64,000 nt of DNA from Bolinopsis microptera. Its lineage: Eukaryota; Ctenophora; Tentaculata; Lobata; Bolinopsidae. The translations under genes and the position numbers were made by a program. Below, one piece after another: positions 55,201 through 64,000 of this stretch. How positions within the stretch are numbered: position 1 is the first letter of the stretch; the number at the start of each line of letters is the position of its first letter. Location of the stretch: the NCBI RefSeq assembly GCF_026151205.1, contig NC_087079.1, positions 13,045,945-13,109,944 on the forward strand, read 5' to 3'. The notes below the pieces were generated by a model. The model worked only from the letters and a program-made list of their open reading frames with translations, made no database searches and had not been told where the DNA came from.

Positions 55201-57027
55201 GCTTCTTCGTCTGATGAGAATCAAGACTGGGTAGATGTAGTAGTCAAGAGGAATAGAGTATTAGACCTAAAAAAGGAGGATGTCATTAGGTATAAGTCAG
55301 CAGAGCATACCAACGATGTGTGGCAAAGAGCAAGTGTTATTGGACCGGGATGGAAACAATCTTCTGTAGCGAAGAATAACATCAATATTTGGAACTTGGT
55401 GAAAGAACCAGAAGGTACAACAACTCATTTGCGTCTCAGTGAGTGTCAAGTGCAGAAAAAATCACATGATTCTCCAGAACAGATTATGTATTTTGAGGAT
55501 AAGAATGAGACAGAGTCAAGTATTTATACTGTGACGATACCGAAAGAGAGATATGCAGATCCTCTTGTACAGAAAGCTATGGATGAAGAAATGGCTTCTT
55601 GGAAAAAGTATGGAGTATACAAAGAAGTTCAAGATGTGGGTCAAAGGACGATAAGCACCAGATGGGTGGTTACGCAAAAATCGACAACCCAATACAAAGC
55701 GCGGTTAGTTGTACGTGGTTTTGAAGAAATGCTAGAAAACCATGTAGAATCCCCCACAGGAGATAAATGTTCCAGTCGAATACTGTTTACTTTAGCTAAA
55801 GCAAACAACTGGAATGTTGAATCGATGGACATAAAAGCAGCTTTTCTACAATCTAAGGATTTAGACAGAACTGTGTTTGTGAAACCCCCCAGAAATCTGA
55901 AGAAAGTGGGTGTAATCTGGGAACTTCAGAAACCAGCATACGGGTTGAATGATTCTCCAAGAAATTGGTATAACTCACTGAAAGAGTTTTTGCTAAAAGC
56001 AGGGTGTAAGAACTGTAGTCTGGACCCTGGTCTATTCTATTTACAAGTTGAAAGGAAACTTCTGGGACTGATATTAATACATGTGGACGATTTTCTGGTA
56101 GCAGGGAATGCTAAGTTCAAGCAGGATATTGTTAAGAAAATCATGCTGAAATATGATATTTCTAAACACATGACAGGTACTTTCAAATACATAGGTATTA
56201 CCATCAGTCAAGACAGCGAGTTTATCACACTAGATCAGAATGATTATAAGCAGTGTGTTAAGATTATAGACGTTGAAAAGGAAAGACGAGCTCAGAGAAA
56301 CGCTATGTTAACAGCTGAGGAGAAGACACAATATTTGTCATTGTTGGGCAAGTTATCGTGGTTATCATACATAACAAGACCAGATCTGAAGTGGGATGTG
56401 TACAACTATTCGAGGAAGAATAAGAGTCCTACAGTGCAGGATCTCTTAGACTTGAACGGAGTTGTGTCTAAGTTGAACCAGAAGAAATGTATTAGATTTC
56501 CTAAACTGGATTTGAAGGACAATGCCAAGATTGTAGTGTACAGTGATGCTAGTTTTGCAAACATGGACGAAAAGGTTAATAGTTCTCGGGGCTATATAAT
56601 CTTTCTGCAGGCTGGTGAGAATGCGTGTGTGTTGACATGGGCTGCTAATAAGGTAAGCCGAGTAGTATCATCAACGCTAGAAAGCGAAACGCTAGCGTTA
56701 GTCGACGGGCTAGGTCATGCATTGTGGCTAAGAAGCATGATTGTTGAACTCATGTTTGGATATGGTACAGATGAGAAGTTGCTAAAGATTGTAGCACTTA
56801 CTGATAGTAACCAGCTGTATATGTCAGTACATTCTACTCGTCCAGTAGCCAGTCATAGGCTGCGCAGGGATATTGCTAATATTAAAGAGCAATTAGAACA
56901 CGGACTTGTCAGTGAAGTAAGATGGGTATCTAATAAAGAGATGTTAGCAGATCCTTTGACAAAGAAGGGCGCAGATTGTACGAAATTGGACTTGGTACTT
57001 GAATCGGGTCAGCTCGGTCAGGTGTGA
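52276..57027 (+). CDS. Copia gag-pol polyprotein, 1583 residues, intact
   Basis: One frame carries all domains in Copia order. Gag spans about residues 1-340 with a CX2CX4HX4C zinc knuckle (CSICDSNKHFRADC, about 313). Protease has LIDTGATSNV at about 373. Integrase has an HHCC finger (HRYFGHPS to CEHC, about 518-560) and DDE residues at MDLKKL (about 586), FTDNGGEF (about 640) and GICERHNG (about 675). Next come an acidic linker, then reverse transcriptase with STRWVV, MDIKAAFLQ (about 1184) and HVDDFLVAG (about 1268). RNase H has YSDASFAN (about 1420) and SSTLESETLAL. Integrase ahead of reverse transcriptase is diagnostic. Two in-frame tandem duplications are visible: 60 bp in gag (53026-53145) and 54 bp in the linker (about 55032-55140). 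The frame is unbroken and starts at the first ATG after the primer site. Confidence 0.95.
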   Translation: MGGDQPPLLTEGMDYLKWKREVGIWELGTSIAAAKQAAVCVLRIQDFKARDFATRLDVAELKKTEGLTYLMKELDTYFKEDNTQSIFLGIDDLEKFVRPEQMQMAEYIAEFRRRLNRIGELFNDEKEIYHDSMLAYRLLTQANLTKDQQILIKAAMGTQALTSIAIEECLKRCFGDAVFCRRSRLELDTVKIKVEPGLDVHYHRGQFDEKDTDISGDNEEYTFYQGYNNRGRGGRKSFSRGGYNNYSNGRGNSGNYSKPWERDKQRNSKERGKSGNYSKPWERDKQLNSKEMKNSDYKDELNAISHKTGDVARCSICDSNKHFRADCQHNPKKKDSSSVCMYQSCRNGKESNRIDNDYCETVLLVNETFNKVLIDTGATSNVCGDVWLNTFLESMPEELKKKVSEVEKNMSFRFGDGRAVESIKCVMLPVKLCNRDLMLETFVVPGELPFLFSRCCMKKLGVSLDIENDKIVIGGEPQQLKVTNSGHYVADIMLCENMNQEVMIILIAESSNPKKAAAKLHRYFGHPSSNRLIDLVKQTKYYSKELKAEIEKLSTECEHCVLYKKNPARPKSSLTMANDVNHVMAMDLKKLSTGHTMLHMIDVFSRFSMTRIVKNKHQSTVFKALADTWLHVFGRPVMVFTDNGGEFVNAEMITACEEMGIELKTTGANSPFSNGICERHNGLIADAYNKLHSQLPECDPTVILAWATNAKNSLSNSYGYSPYMLVFGRTPSIPGLDKMEMVPTMNTMTVSKVLADHLNCMYQSRMAFTAANNSAKAKRALQGQIPNVETEYYSGDKVYFRKLNTQRWCGPATVLGKDGKVVFLRQGGSIFRVHVTKVVLKSRADQAVVSVGGQIIREEPSSNTEESEKYTIEQTGSEESVRKEEIVVSDSDSEDEFCQNESGEVSNEPSAEEVEVSSGNETSVEESGNVETSSEQVNENSVEESGSVETSSEQVNSESVGDENRDTSEPDEFQSASSSDENQDWVDVVVKRNRVLDLKKEDVIRYKSAEHTNDVWQRASVIGPGWKQSSVAKNNINIWNLVKEPEGTTTHLRLSECQVQKKSHDSPEQIMYFEDKNETESSIYTVTIPKERYADPLVQKAMDEEMASWKKYGVYKEVQDVGQRTISTRWVVTQKSTTQYKARLVVRGFEEMLENHVESPTGDKCSSRILFTLAKANNWNVESMDIKAAFLQSKDLDRTVFVKPPRNLKKVGVIWELQKPAYGLNDSPRNWYNSLKEFLLKAGCKNCSLDPGLFYLQVERKLLGLILIHVDDFLVAGNAKFKQDIVKKIMLKYDISKHMTGTFKYIGITISQDSEFITLDQNDYKQCVKIIDVEKERRAQRNAMLTAEEKTQYLSLLGKLSWLSYITRPDLKWDVYNYSRKNKSPTVQDLLDLNGVVSKLNQKKCIRFPKLDLKDNAKIVVYSDASFANMDEKVNSSRGYIIFLQAGENACVLTWAANKVSRVVSSTLESETLALVDGLGHALWLRSMIVELMFGYGTDEKLLKIVALTDSNQLYMSVHSTRPVASHRLRRDIANIKEQLEHGLVSEVRWVSNKEMLADPLTKKGADCTKLDLVLESGQLGQV

Positions 57028-58011
57028 TGTGTAATCAGTTGAAGTGGAAACTATATATTTGTGCTAACTTGAAGAATCAGAGAGAAGCACGTTCTGATGA
57101 AAACAATATATTACTATTAATAGATATATACTATGTGTATTTTATACATATTAATTGAATATATACACTTTTGTATTGAGTGTATAAGATTTTCATTGTA
57201 TACATTTCTAACACAAGAATATCTCAGATAGATGTATGATTGAAGAGAGACTATAAGAGGTAAGTATAATCAGGTAAGTGGATTAATACTTGTTTTAGAG
57301 TGTACTTTTCTGTAATGTCAGAGTTTTAGGAATAAATTATTATTTATGGGTAATTGTTCGATGTGAGTTTTTATCACGTCAGTTATCATTAACTTTTATT
57401 AACTTACTTTTGTGCCGTGGAATTTTATATCTTGTTCGATTTTCATTCTTTTTACCGTGGATTTTATATCTTGTACGAATTTCATTTTTTTTGCCGTGTT
57501 AGAATTTTACAGAGTTAAGTATTTTTAATGATAGATTTCCGATATTTATAAAGGGAGAGTACTATGTGATAATGTTCACAGTTGTTTGTGTTTTTATGCA
57601 TGTTTTGTCGAGATTTGACTTGAAGGTCATCTAGCGATAGGGGATTGTCTTTATTTTAACAACAGTATAGCATGTTAAGTTTTTGTTAAGCATGCAATGA
57701 GGGGTTTTTTTTATTACAGTTAAAGTAAAATGTTTTAATCATGTGGGTTTTAAAGAGTGTATTAGAATGTTAAAAGAGTTTATTAGAGCTTTTGGCAGTG
57801 TTTTGAACGCTCGCGTGTGTAAGTTTATTGTCACAATGAGATTTTAGACGTAAAGGGTCTACTGGAAGTTCAGACGTAACGCGCGATTGGAATGATAGAT
57901 AATTTGTTAAGTAATTACAGCATCTGTTTGATAAGTTTTGTGCCGCGCGCACGTACGAGTTTACGAATTTAATTTGCTTGTTAGGATTTTCGGGTTTTAA
58001 GTTTACTTTTT
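57028..58011 (+). other. Long 3' non-coding spacer of the Copia element
   Basis: About 980 bp between the pol stop and the polypurine tract with no ORF above 60 codons on the plus strand. Such a long spacer is unusual for Copia, where the stop usually lies near the 3' LTR. It contains near-repeats around TTATATCTTGTWCGAWTTTC at 57425 and 57464. Confidence 0.6.
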
Positions 58012-58029
58012 AAAAAAAGTGGGGAAGAT
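58012..58029 (+). other. Polypurine tract of the Copia element
   Basis: AAAAAAAGTGGGGAAGAT directly before the 3' LTR; nearly all purine. Confidence 0.7.
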
Positions 58030-58792
58030 TGTTAATGATGATATTATATAATAAAGTACATCATTATTCATTAAATACCATACTAACATAACTTAATCCA
58101 TTCTAGGAAAATGATGTGATCTTGGAGGATATTCGTCTACCCGACGTTGGTGGTTGCTCTACGGTGGACCAGTGCTACTAGCCACGCCAGTTGCAGTTGT
58201 ATGTTGGTGGACTTGTGTTAGGAGTCGTGTTCTTCGGTGTGACAAGTGTGTACTATCGGTGAGAAGATAGATTACAGTTTCAGTGTACGGTCGGTGTGAC
58301 CAGTGTGTGTACTATCGGTGAAAAGATAGATTACAGTGTACGGTCGGTGTGACCAGTGTGGACTATCGGTGAATATAAGTCAATTGGATTGTACTTAAGA
58401 TAGATTCCAGAACGAAGAACTTCAGAGAAGAACTCCACAGATCTCAACAGAAGACAAGTGATAGTGTCGGTGTATTGTAGAGATCTCAACAGAAGACAAG
58501 TAATAGTGTCGGTGTATTGTAGTAGAGAAGTTACATTGATTGATAGTGTTTTGGGTACTTTATATAATTGAAGTGATTGAGTTATTATATATTGAATTAC
58601 TATTTACCTTTGTTAGTCATTGCAGTGCGAGTGCGTAGTGGAGTGTGTTAGTTTGGAAAGCAATTGACTAGGAAAGATTCACTTAGTACAATATTGTGTA
58701 TTATCTCATTATCAGTGTTCAAGTAGATAGTATTGTGTATTATCTAAATCTAATTATTCCAGTTTTATAATATCGTGTTTATCTTATTATCA
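58030..58792 (+). repeat. 3' LTR of the Copia element
   Basis: Same length and, by eye, the same sequence as the 5' LTR, ending TTATCA before the target duplication TTTGA. Confidence 0.95.
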
Positions 58793-59301
58793 TTTGAGAC
58801 TTAGAATAGCTCAAGTGACCCATCAGAAACAATTTTGACCTGGGAAGAAATTGTAGCTATGGTGCAGTTTTGCGCAATTGACCACGCCCTTTTTTTGGCA
58901 CTTTTGCGACTTTATAATCAAAATAGCTCCGCTTCTAATTGGAATTAAAAGCTAAACTTGGCTTTAGAGTTTTTCAGAATCATCACATTTAGGGGGGTAG
59001 AACATAATTTTAAAGTCACTAGACATCAGGTTGTTGAGTTATATGACCACACCTTTTTTCTCTCGCGAGACATAATTTGCACACTAAATACCAGATATCT
59101 CGGCTTCTGATTGAGCTAGGTGCTTATCCGGGGCCTTAACATGTTCAAAATCATCAGTTTCAGTAGGGTAGAGCATAATTTCAAAATCCTCAAAGATCGG
59201 GTTGTTGAGGTATTAGGCCACAACCTATTTTTACGCTCTCGCCAATAGCAATTATAGCACTTAAAATCAATATAACTCTGCTTTTGATTGGAGTTCGAAG
59301 C

Positions 59302-59436
59302 CAAGGGTCGACCGAGTCCTCGGCTTCGGTTTTACCGAGGAATAGCGATTTTTCTCGGCCTCGGTCAGCAGGACAATTACTCGGTTTTTTCTCGTTCCCG
59401 GCCTCGGTCGCAAATCTTGCCCTCGGTCTACCCTTG
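59302..59436. mobile_element. hAT-type MITE, 135 bp, 8-bp target duplication TTCGAAGC
   Basis: It begins CAAGGGTCGACCGAG and ends CTCGGTCTACCCTTG, its inverse with one mismatch. TTCGAAGC lies on both sides (59294-59301 and 59437-59444). The inside is rich in CCTCGG/CCGAGG phrases. An 8-bp duplication and CA(A)GGG ends are hAT features. Confidence 0.85.
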
Positions 59437-60437
59437 TTCGAAGCTGAATTTGCCTATTATGTTCAGAACTATCACATTGAGTAGTGATTTCCTCTGGTAT
59501 CAGGTTGCTGAGTCAATAGACCATAACCTTTACGCGACCAAGACAAAGCTTCTAGTCTATATTACTGAAGGAAGTTGGGACAAACTCCAAAGAGGAACTG
59601 CCAACCCTGATGCGGGACAGGGATATATGAAGGGGGTTATCTGGCGTAGATCGGACTTAGTTCCGACACAGTAGTAGTAGTATAAGTAGTTTACGCATTC
59701 GTGATAACTGCATTTCATAGTGAAATACTAAGATATCTCCGCTTCTGGTGGGAGTTGAGTGTTAATCCTGGACATCAAAAAGATCAAAGCTTCGCATTGA
59801 ATAGAGTACTCAGACATCACGTAGAACCATGATCTAGCCTCTACTCCCCTTACTGCTATAATTCTAAATATCTTCATGCCCAGGCTAAGCACCGAACTCC
59901 AATTAGAAGCCGAGATACCTTTCAATGAGTGTTGTAATTGTTGCAAGTAATTGCTTTGAAACCCAACTTAATGTGATAATTCTGACCATTTTGCTGCCCG
60001 AGTTTAGCTCCTAACTCCAATCAGAAGCTAAGTAATTTTAATTTTAAGCGCTGCAATTGCTACTCGCAAGAGCGTAAAAATAGGGTTTGGCCAAAAAAAA
60101 CTCAGCAACCTGATGTTTGAGGACTTTTAAATTATGCTTTGCCCCACTTAATATGATAATTCTGACCATTTTTCTGCTCGAGTTTAGCTCTTTACTCCAA
60201 TCAGAAGCCGATATATTTTGTATTAAGTGTGTCAATTGCTACTCGCGATAGCGTAAGAATAGGGTGTGGCCTAATACCTCAACAACCTGATGTCTGAGGA
60301 CTTTGAAACCAAGTTCTACCCCACTCCATATGATAATTCTGACCATTTTGCTGCCCGAGTTTAGTTCCTAACTTCAATCATAAGCTGATCAATTTTAATT
60401 TTAAGCGCCGCAATTGCTACTCGCAAGAACGTAAAAA

Positions 60438-60725
60438 GGGTGGGCGACAATTGACCCCCCGACAATTGACCCCCGACAATAATTTAATACAATTAACCCT
60501 GACCCTGACCCGGACCCTGACCCTGACCCTGACCCTGACCCTGACCCTGACCCTGACCCTGACCCTGACCCTGACCCTGACCCTGACCCTGACCCTGACC
60601 CTGACCCTGACCCTGACCCTGACCCTGACCCTGAGCCTGAGCCTGAGCCTGAGCCTGACCATGAGCCTGACCCTGACCCTGACCCTGACCCTGACCCTGA
60701 CCCTGACCCTGACCCTGACCCTGAC

Positions 60726-60760
<35 letters not shown>

Positions 60761-61243
60761 CCCTGACCCTGACCCTGACCCTGAGCCTGAGCCTGACCCT
60801 GACCCTGACCCTGACCCTGACCCTGACCCTGACCCTGACCCTGACCCTGACCCTGACCCTGACCCTGACCCTGACCCTGACCCTGACCCTGACCCTGACC
60901 CTGACCCTGACCCTGACCCTGACCCTGACCCTGACCCAGGACCCTAACCCTAATATAACCCTAACCCTAACCCAGGACTCTGACCCTGACCCTGACCCTG
61001 ACCGTAACCCGATCAATTGACCCCAGTGTAATTACATGGGGGTCAATTGTCGGGGGTCAATTGTCGTAGATTTCGCGACAATTGACACCAGTGTAATTAC
61101 ATAGGGGTCAATTGTCGGGGGGTCAATTGTCGGGGGTCAATTGTCTTACTAAACCCTAGATTTCGCGACAATTGACCCCAATGTAATTACATAGGGGGTC
61201 AACTGTCGGGGGGTCAATTGTCAGGGGGGGGGGGGGGTACCCA
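60438..61243. mobile_element. Nested insertion carrying a telomere-like array between inverted GACAATTGACCCCC blocks
   Basis: The left side has CGACAATTGACCCCCC twice; the right side has its inverse several times (GGGGGTCAATTGTC), plus GTGTAATTACATRGGGGTCA units of about 60-70 bp. TAAAAA lies at 60432-60437 and 61244-61249, and rejoining the flanks restores the module phrase GTAAAAATAGG seen at 60070, which supports a 6-bp target duplication. Confidence 0.6.
60493..60940. repeat. Hexamer array (CCCTGA)n with telomere-like CCCTAA units at one end
   Basis: About 74 hexamers, mostly CCCTGA with patches of GCCTGA. The adjoining 60941-60971 reads CCCTAACCCTAATATAACCC, a few units of the animal telomere sequence. 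The ORFs on both strands (runs of Leu-Thr and Arg-Val) are products of the repeat. Confidence 0.9.
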
Positions 61244-62200
61244 TAAAAATAGGTTTTGGCCAAAAAAATCTACAACCTGATCTTTGAGGACTTTGAAATT
61301 ATGCTCTACTTAAACTGATGATTTTGAACAGGTTAATGCCCCGGACAAGCACCTAGCTCAATCAGAAGCCGAGATATCTGGTATTTAGTGGGCAAATTAT
61401 GACTCGCGAGAGAAAAAAAGGTGTGGTCATATAACTCAACAACCTGATGTCTAGTGACTTTAAAATTATGCTCTACCCCCCTGTGATTCTGAAAAACTCT
61501 AAAGCCAAGTTTAGCTTTTAATTCCAATTAGAAGCGGAGCTATTTTGATTATAAAGTCGCAAAAGTGCCAAAAAAAGGGCGTGGTCAATTGCGCAAAACT
61601 GCACCATAGCTACAATTTCTTCCCAGGTCAAAATTGTTTCTGATGGGTCACTTGAGCTATTCTAAGTCTCAAACCCCGGGGCGGAAGTTATATAGACGGG
61701 AATGTCTTCAGATCCATGAGTATTTGGGAATTCTTGGCGCTCGATTGTAAATATGGGCGTGGTTATCTTATCTGGGAGTGGTCTGAAAGTCAAATAGATG
61801 TCACCAATCGATTTCTTGGGTCAAAAAACATAGGTCTCAACACCCAACTTGCCCAAAAAAAATGCTTACATTTTTGGGAATTTTGACGCTCAATTGTAAA
61901 TATGGGCGTGGTTATCTTATCTGGGAATGGTCTGAAAGTCAAATAGATGTCACCAATCGATTTCTTGGGTCAAAAAACATTGGGTTTGATACCCTACTTG
62001 CTTTGATTGAGCAGATATGAATTTATATTAGGAAAAGGTAAGATTTTCCCACGATCATATAAAAGGGCGTGGCCACAGACCTGGTGGACACATAACTTTT
62101 TGTCTACCCAAATTTTTTTTGATCTATAGACCCCAATAAACCCAAATAACATCACAAACCTCGTATACTCAAAACATTGTGCGGCTTTTCAGTCAGATAC

Positions 62201-62896
62201 AGGATTAAGAGAGTTCATACGACAATGTTATGCGTGTTTTCAAATATAATATGCGGGTGTGGTGCGGAGTTAACAAGGGTTAATTTCTATAACGATTTAA
62301 ATGAAAATAGAAAGCGGTTCAAGACGGGAGTGATGAGGTGTAATACTCGGTGTTCAGACCTTATGATCATGGAGTGTGGTGCCTCATGGCTAATAATGAC
62401 TTAATTATCCACTAGAAATAACTGATTATGAGATTATTGTTTAAGAAACTATTGGGTCACCTAATGCGGGTTTTGACTCAGCGGGTAATTACTTCTACCC
62501 TTTTTAACTGCGGCAGTGAAATCCCGGCCGTAGGCCGGGTTACACTAGTATAATATATAAAATAGTAAAAACACCTCTTTACATCCCTTGTACAGCTGCA
62601 TGTGTCCCATTTAGAAACCGACCAGTTTGGGGTTTTGGCTGCCAGACCGGAGATGTCCGGATATCAATCTATTTTCCGGTTTGCCGGTTTATGCCGGACC
62701 AGAACCAGGTGTTAATTAGAAGAACAAATTTTAGGCTGCCGGATCTTCGACCTTGATAAAATGTCAGAGAATTCAAGGGGGCAGCGATAAATCCGGCTAG
62801 AAACAATATTTTTCGATGGGATCAATTTTTGACAAAATTTAACATCAAAAATTTTTTTTGAAACCGCAAAATGTGCCGTATTCCACGTATTTCTTA
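62201..62896. other. No gene supported
   Basis: AT-rich DNA, with a patch rich in CCGG-type palindromes at 62640-62700 (GTCCGGAT, TTTCCGGTTTGCCGGTTTAT). No ORF of interest. Confidence 0.4.
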
Positions 62897-63199
62897 CCCC
62901 CCAGTTCCAAAGCGGATATTATGCCAAATTATTAGACGGAGATCGTCAACTAATATTTCTTCGGATATTTCTCCGGTTTGCAGTTCCACAACCTTATCCG
63001 GAGACCATCTACGTAATTTTGTTGATTCTCACAGTTGGGGCAAAGTGCAAAGAAACTGCCACAAACTGCTACAATCTCCGAGAAATTCCCGGAGAGCTTC
63101 ATTTCCGTCTAATACAGTAGACGGAGCCGGAGAATCATCACCGTAGAAATGGACCTCCGTCTAATAATTTGGCATAATATCCGCTATGGAACTGGGGGG
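62897..63199. mobile_element. PIF/Harbinger-type MITE, 303 bp, TTA target duplication
   Basis: The left end CCCCCCAGTTCCAAAGCGGA and the right end pair as TIRs of about 45 bp with one mismatch (A/T at base 14). TTA lies on both sides (62894-62896 and 63200-63202). No transposase. The 3-bp TTA duplication points to PIF/Harbinger. Confidence 0.8.
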
Positions 63200-63409
63200 T
63201 TAGAATTTTGACAAACGGCGTATTTTCGACCGGTTTTTCGGCGTACTTAACAACGATGACAGGATCTGGCGTTGCACTACAGTACGCTACCTGGACTGTA
63301 GTGCGACACGAACTCAAGTGCGAAAGAGGGAGGTCTTGTCGAACTTCAGGTGTCGCACTACAAGTACAGAACGTTTACCGCTTTCCACTTATCTCTTGTT
63401 GTTCAGTTA

Positions 63410-63683
63410 TGTGTGATGTAATCTTAATTGAAGCGATATTCATCACTATAAGTGTTATTATGTTTAGCTGCCCTGTGCAGATCGGGGTCCACCCGAATTT
63501 TTAACAAGTTGATTTTCACTTAGGGACTTTTCGGGGGCGTTCTAATAGTGTCCACAAACATTTTTACTGTGACACTAAGAATTGTTTAATTTCAAATCAA
63601 TCTGGTATTTTTTCGTGTGAATGTAATCTTAATTGGAGTGATAATCATCCCTATAAGTTTTATTATGTTTAGCTGACCTGTAA
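63410..63683. repeat. Tandem pair flanking direct-repeat copy 2 (63482-63614)
   Basis: TGTAATCTTAATTGRAGYGAT and TTATTATGTTTAGCTG occur at 63410-63478 and again at 63618-63683. Between them lies copy 2 of the 131-bp repeat first seen at 49469. The rest to 64000 shows no gene. Confidence 0.65.
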
Positions 63684-64000
63684 CAGTGTAACTCCATTGT
63701 AAGTTAGCACAACGAGAGAGACTTTGCGGAGAAACAAGGGGCTTTCATGGCGCCCCAGTAACTCGTACTCCGTTTTATAGATGAAGATCTATACATTAGT
63801 CCCTGTGATCCTATACTAAAGACCCGGTGGCCGGTATATAGACTTTTTAACCGTATCAGATCTCGAGACATACTTTTAGGTCTCAAGATCAGACTGTTAC
63901 CTGAAATTCCCAGATGAATTTTTTTTAAATACAATTTGTTTGAAAAATCTTGAAATTTCCAGTTGATATGCGGCCACGCAACCTAAACCAGACCGGAACC

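Larger units (their letters stand above)
51484..58792 (+). mobile_element. Complete Copia-type LTR retrotransposon, 5-bp target duplication TTTGA
   Basis: The LTRs are 51484-52246 and 58030-58792, both 763 bp, starting TGTTAATG and ending TTATCA. They appear identical by eye. TTTGA flanks the element (51479-51483 and 58793-58797). The untouched right arm of the host fold-back element has a single copy of this site near 61670, an internal proof of the insertion point. Confidence 0.95.
50952..62200. mobile_element. Fold-back element with terminal inverted arms of about 970 bp
   Basis: The left arm is 50952-51478 plus 58798 to about 59237; the right arm is about 61230-62200 in inverse. Both ends carry GTATCTGACTGAAAAGCCGC. 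Without the Copia insertion the element is about 3.9 kb. The centre is made of tandem modules of about 200 bp with CTCCAATCAGAAGC and GCAATTGCTACTCGC phrases, also seen inside the arms. No target duplication was found at the outer ends and no transposase is visible. Confidence 0.8.

Noticed and set aside
53346..55832. Minus-strand ORFs inside the Copia coding region
   Set aside because: Shadow frames of the gag-pol ORF without domains.
60493..60971. A chromosome end or true telomere
   Set aside because: The array is mostly CCCTGA, not CCCTAA, and unique sequence and mobile-element arms continue on both sides.
60417..61020. ORFs of nearly 200 codons with Leu-Thr or Arg-Val runs
   Set aside because: Direct products of the (CCCTGA)n hexamer array, open on both strands.

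Overview
The window looks like nuclear DNA of an invertebrate animal. It is AT-rich, its genes are split by GT-AG introns, and it holds a ciliary-type NACHT/TPR gene, a GPI-anchor-type surface protein gene with phase-1 introns, a Copia element with an initiator-Met primer site, two LINE copies and many DNA-transposon derivatives. I cannot name the species from the sequence. No rRNA, tRNA, CRISPR array or prokaryotic gene was seen.

Layout: (1) 1-4444 has no gene I can support, only a degenerate 268-bp tandem repeat. (2) 4445-20995 (+) is a gene of at least 20 exons for a nephrocystin-3/TTC41-like STAND NTPase with C-terminal TPRs. It appears to have two duplicated, alternative last-exon modules. 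A separate 3-exon gene for a tail-anchored coiled-coil protein lies on the minus strand inside one of its introns. Other introns carry a 1.6-kb DNA transposon, a 26-bp minisatellite and small hairpins. (3) 20996-23405 shows no gene. (4) 23406-40294 is a deep nest of mobile elements. A pogo-like element is split by about 16 kb flanked by 47-bp direct repeats. Inside lies a 14.4-kb unit with perfect 35-bp terminal inverted repeats and a 4-bp TTAT target duplication. That unit in turn holds a mariner-type MITE, a LINE with a 12-bp target duplication, and a composite of hairpin-bearing units, one of which is broken by a second LINE. (5) 42870-47438 (+) is a 4-exon gene for a secreted protein with two tandem copies of an unrecognised domain and a GPI-anchor-like tail. 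Its introns hold 8-bp CTTCCCGT minisatellites and a full pogo-like MITE. (6) 49313-50047 is a TATA promoter followed by a broken secreted Cys/Gly-rich reading frame. (7) 50952-62200 is a long-armed fold-back element. An intact Copia retrotransposon (51484-58792, LTRs apparently identical, one 1583-codon ORF) sits in its left arm, and a hAT-type MITE and a telomere-like CCCTGA array sit in its centre. (8) 62897-63199 is a TTA-flanked Harbinger-type MITE, and the rest of the end is repeats.

The host genes do not form an operon or pathway. The strongest unusual signals are four long hairpins whose two stem arms change together from copy to copy and whose loop is inverted in two of the four copies, the nested-element stratigraphy with internal empty-site controls, the duplicated last exons of the NPHP3-like gene, and the mosaic similarity between the two domains of the surface protein. 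All coordinates, repeat identities and exon joins were read by eye. No alignment or database search was run.
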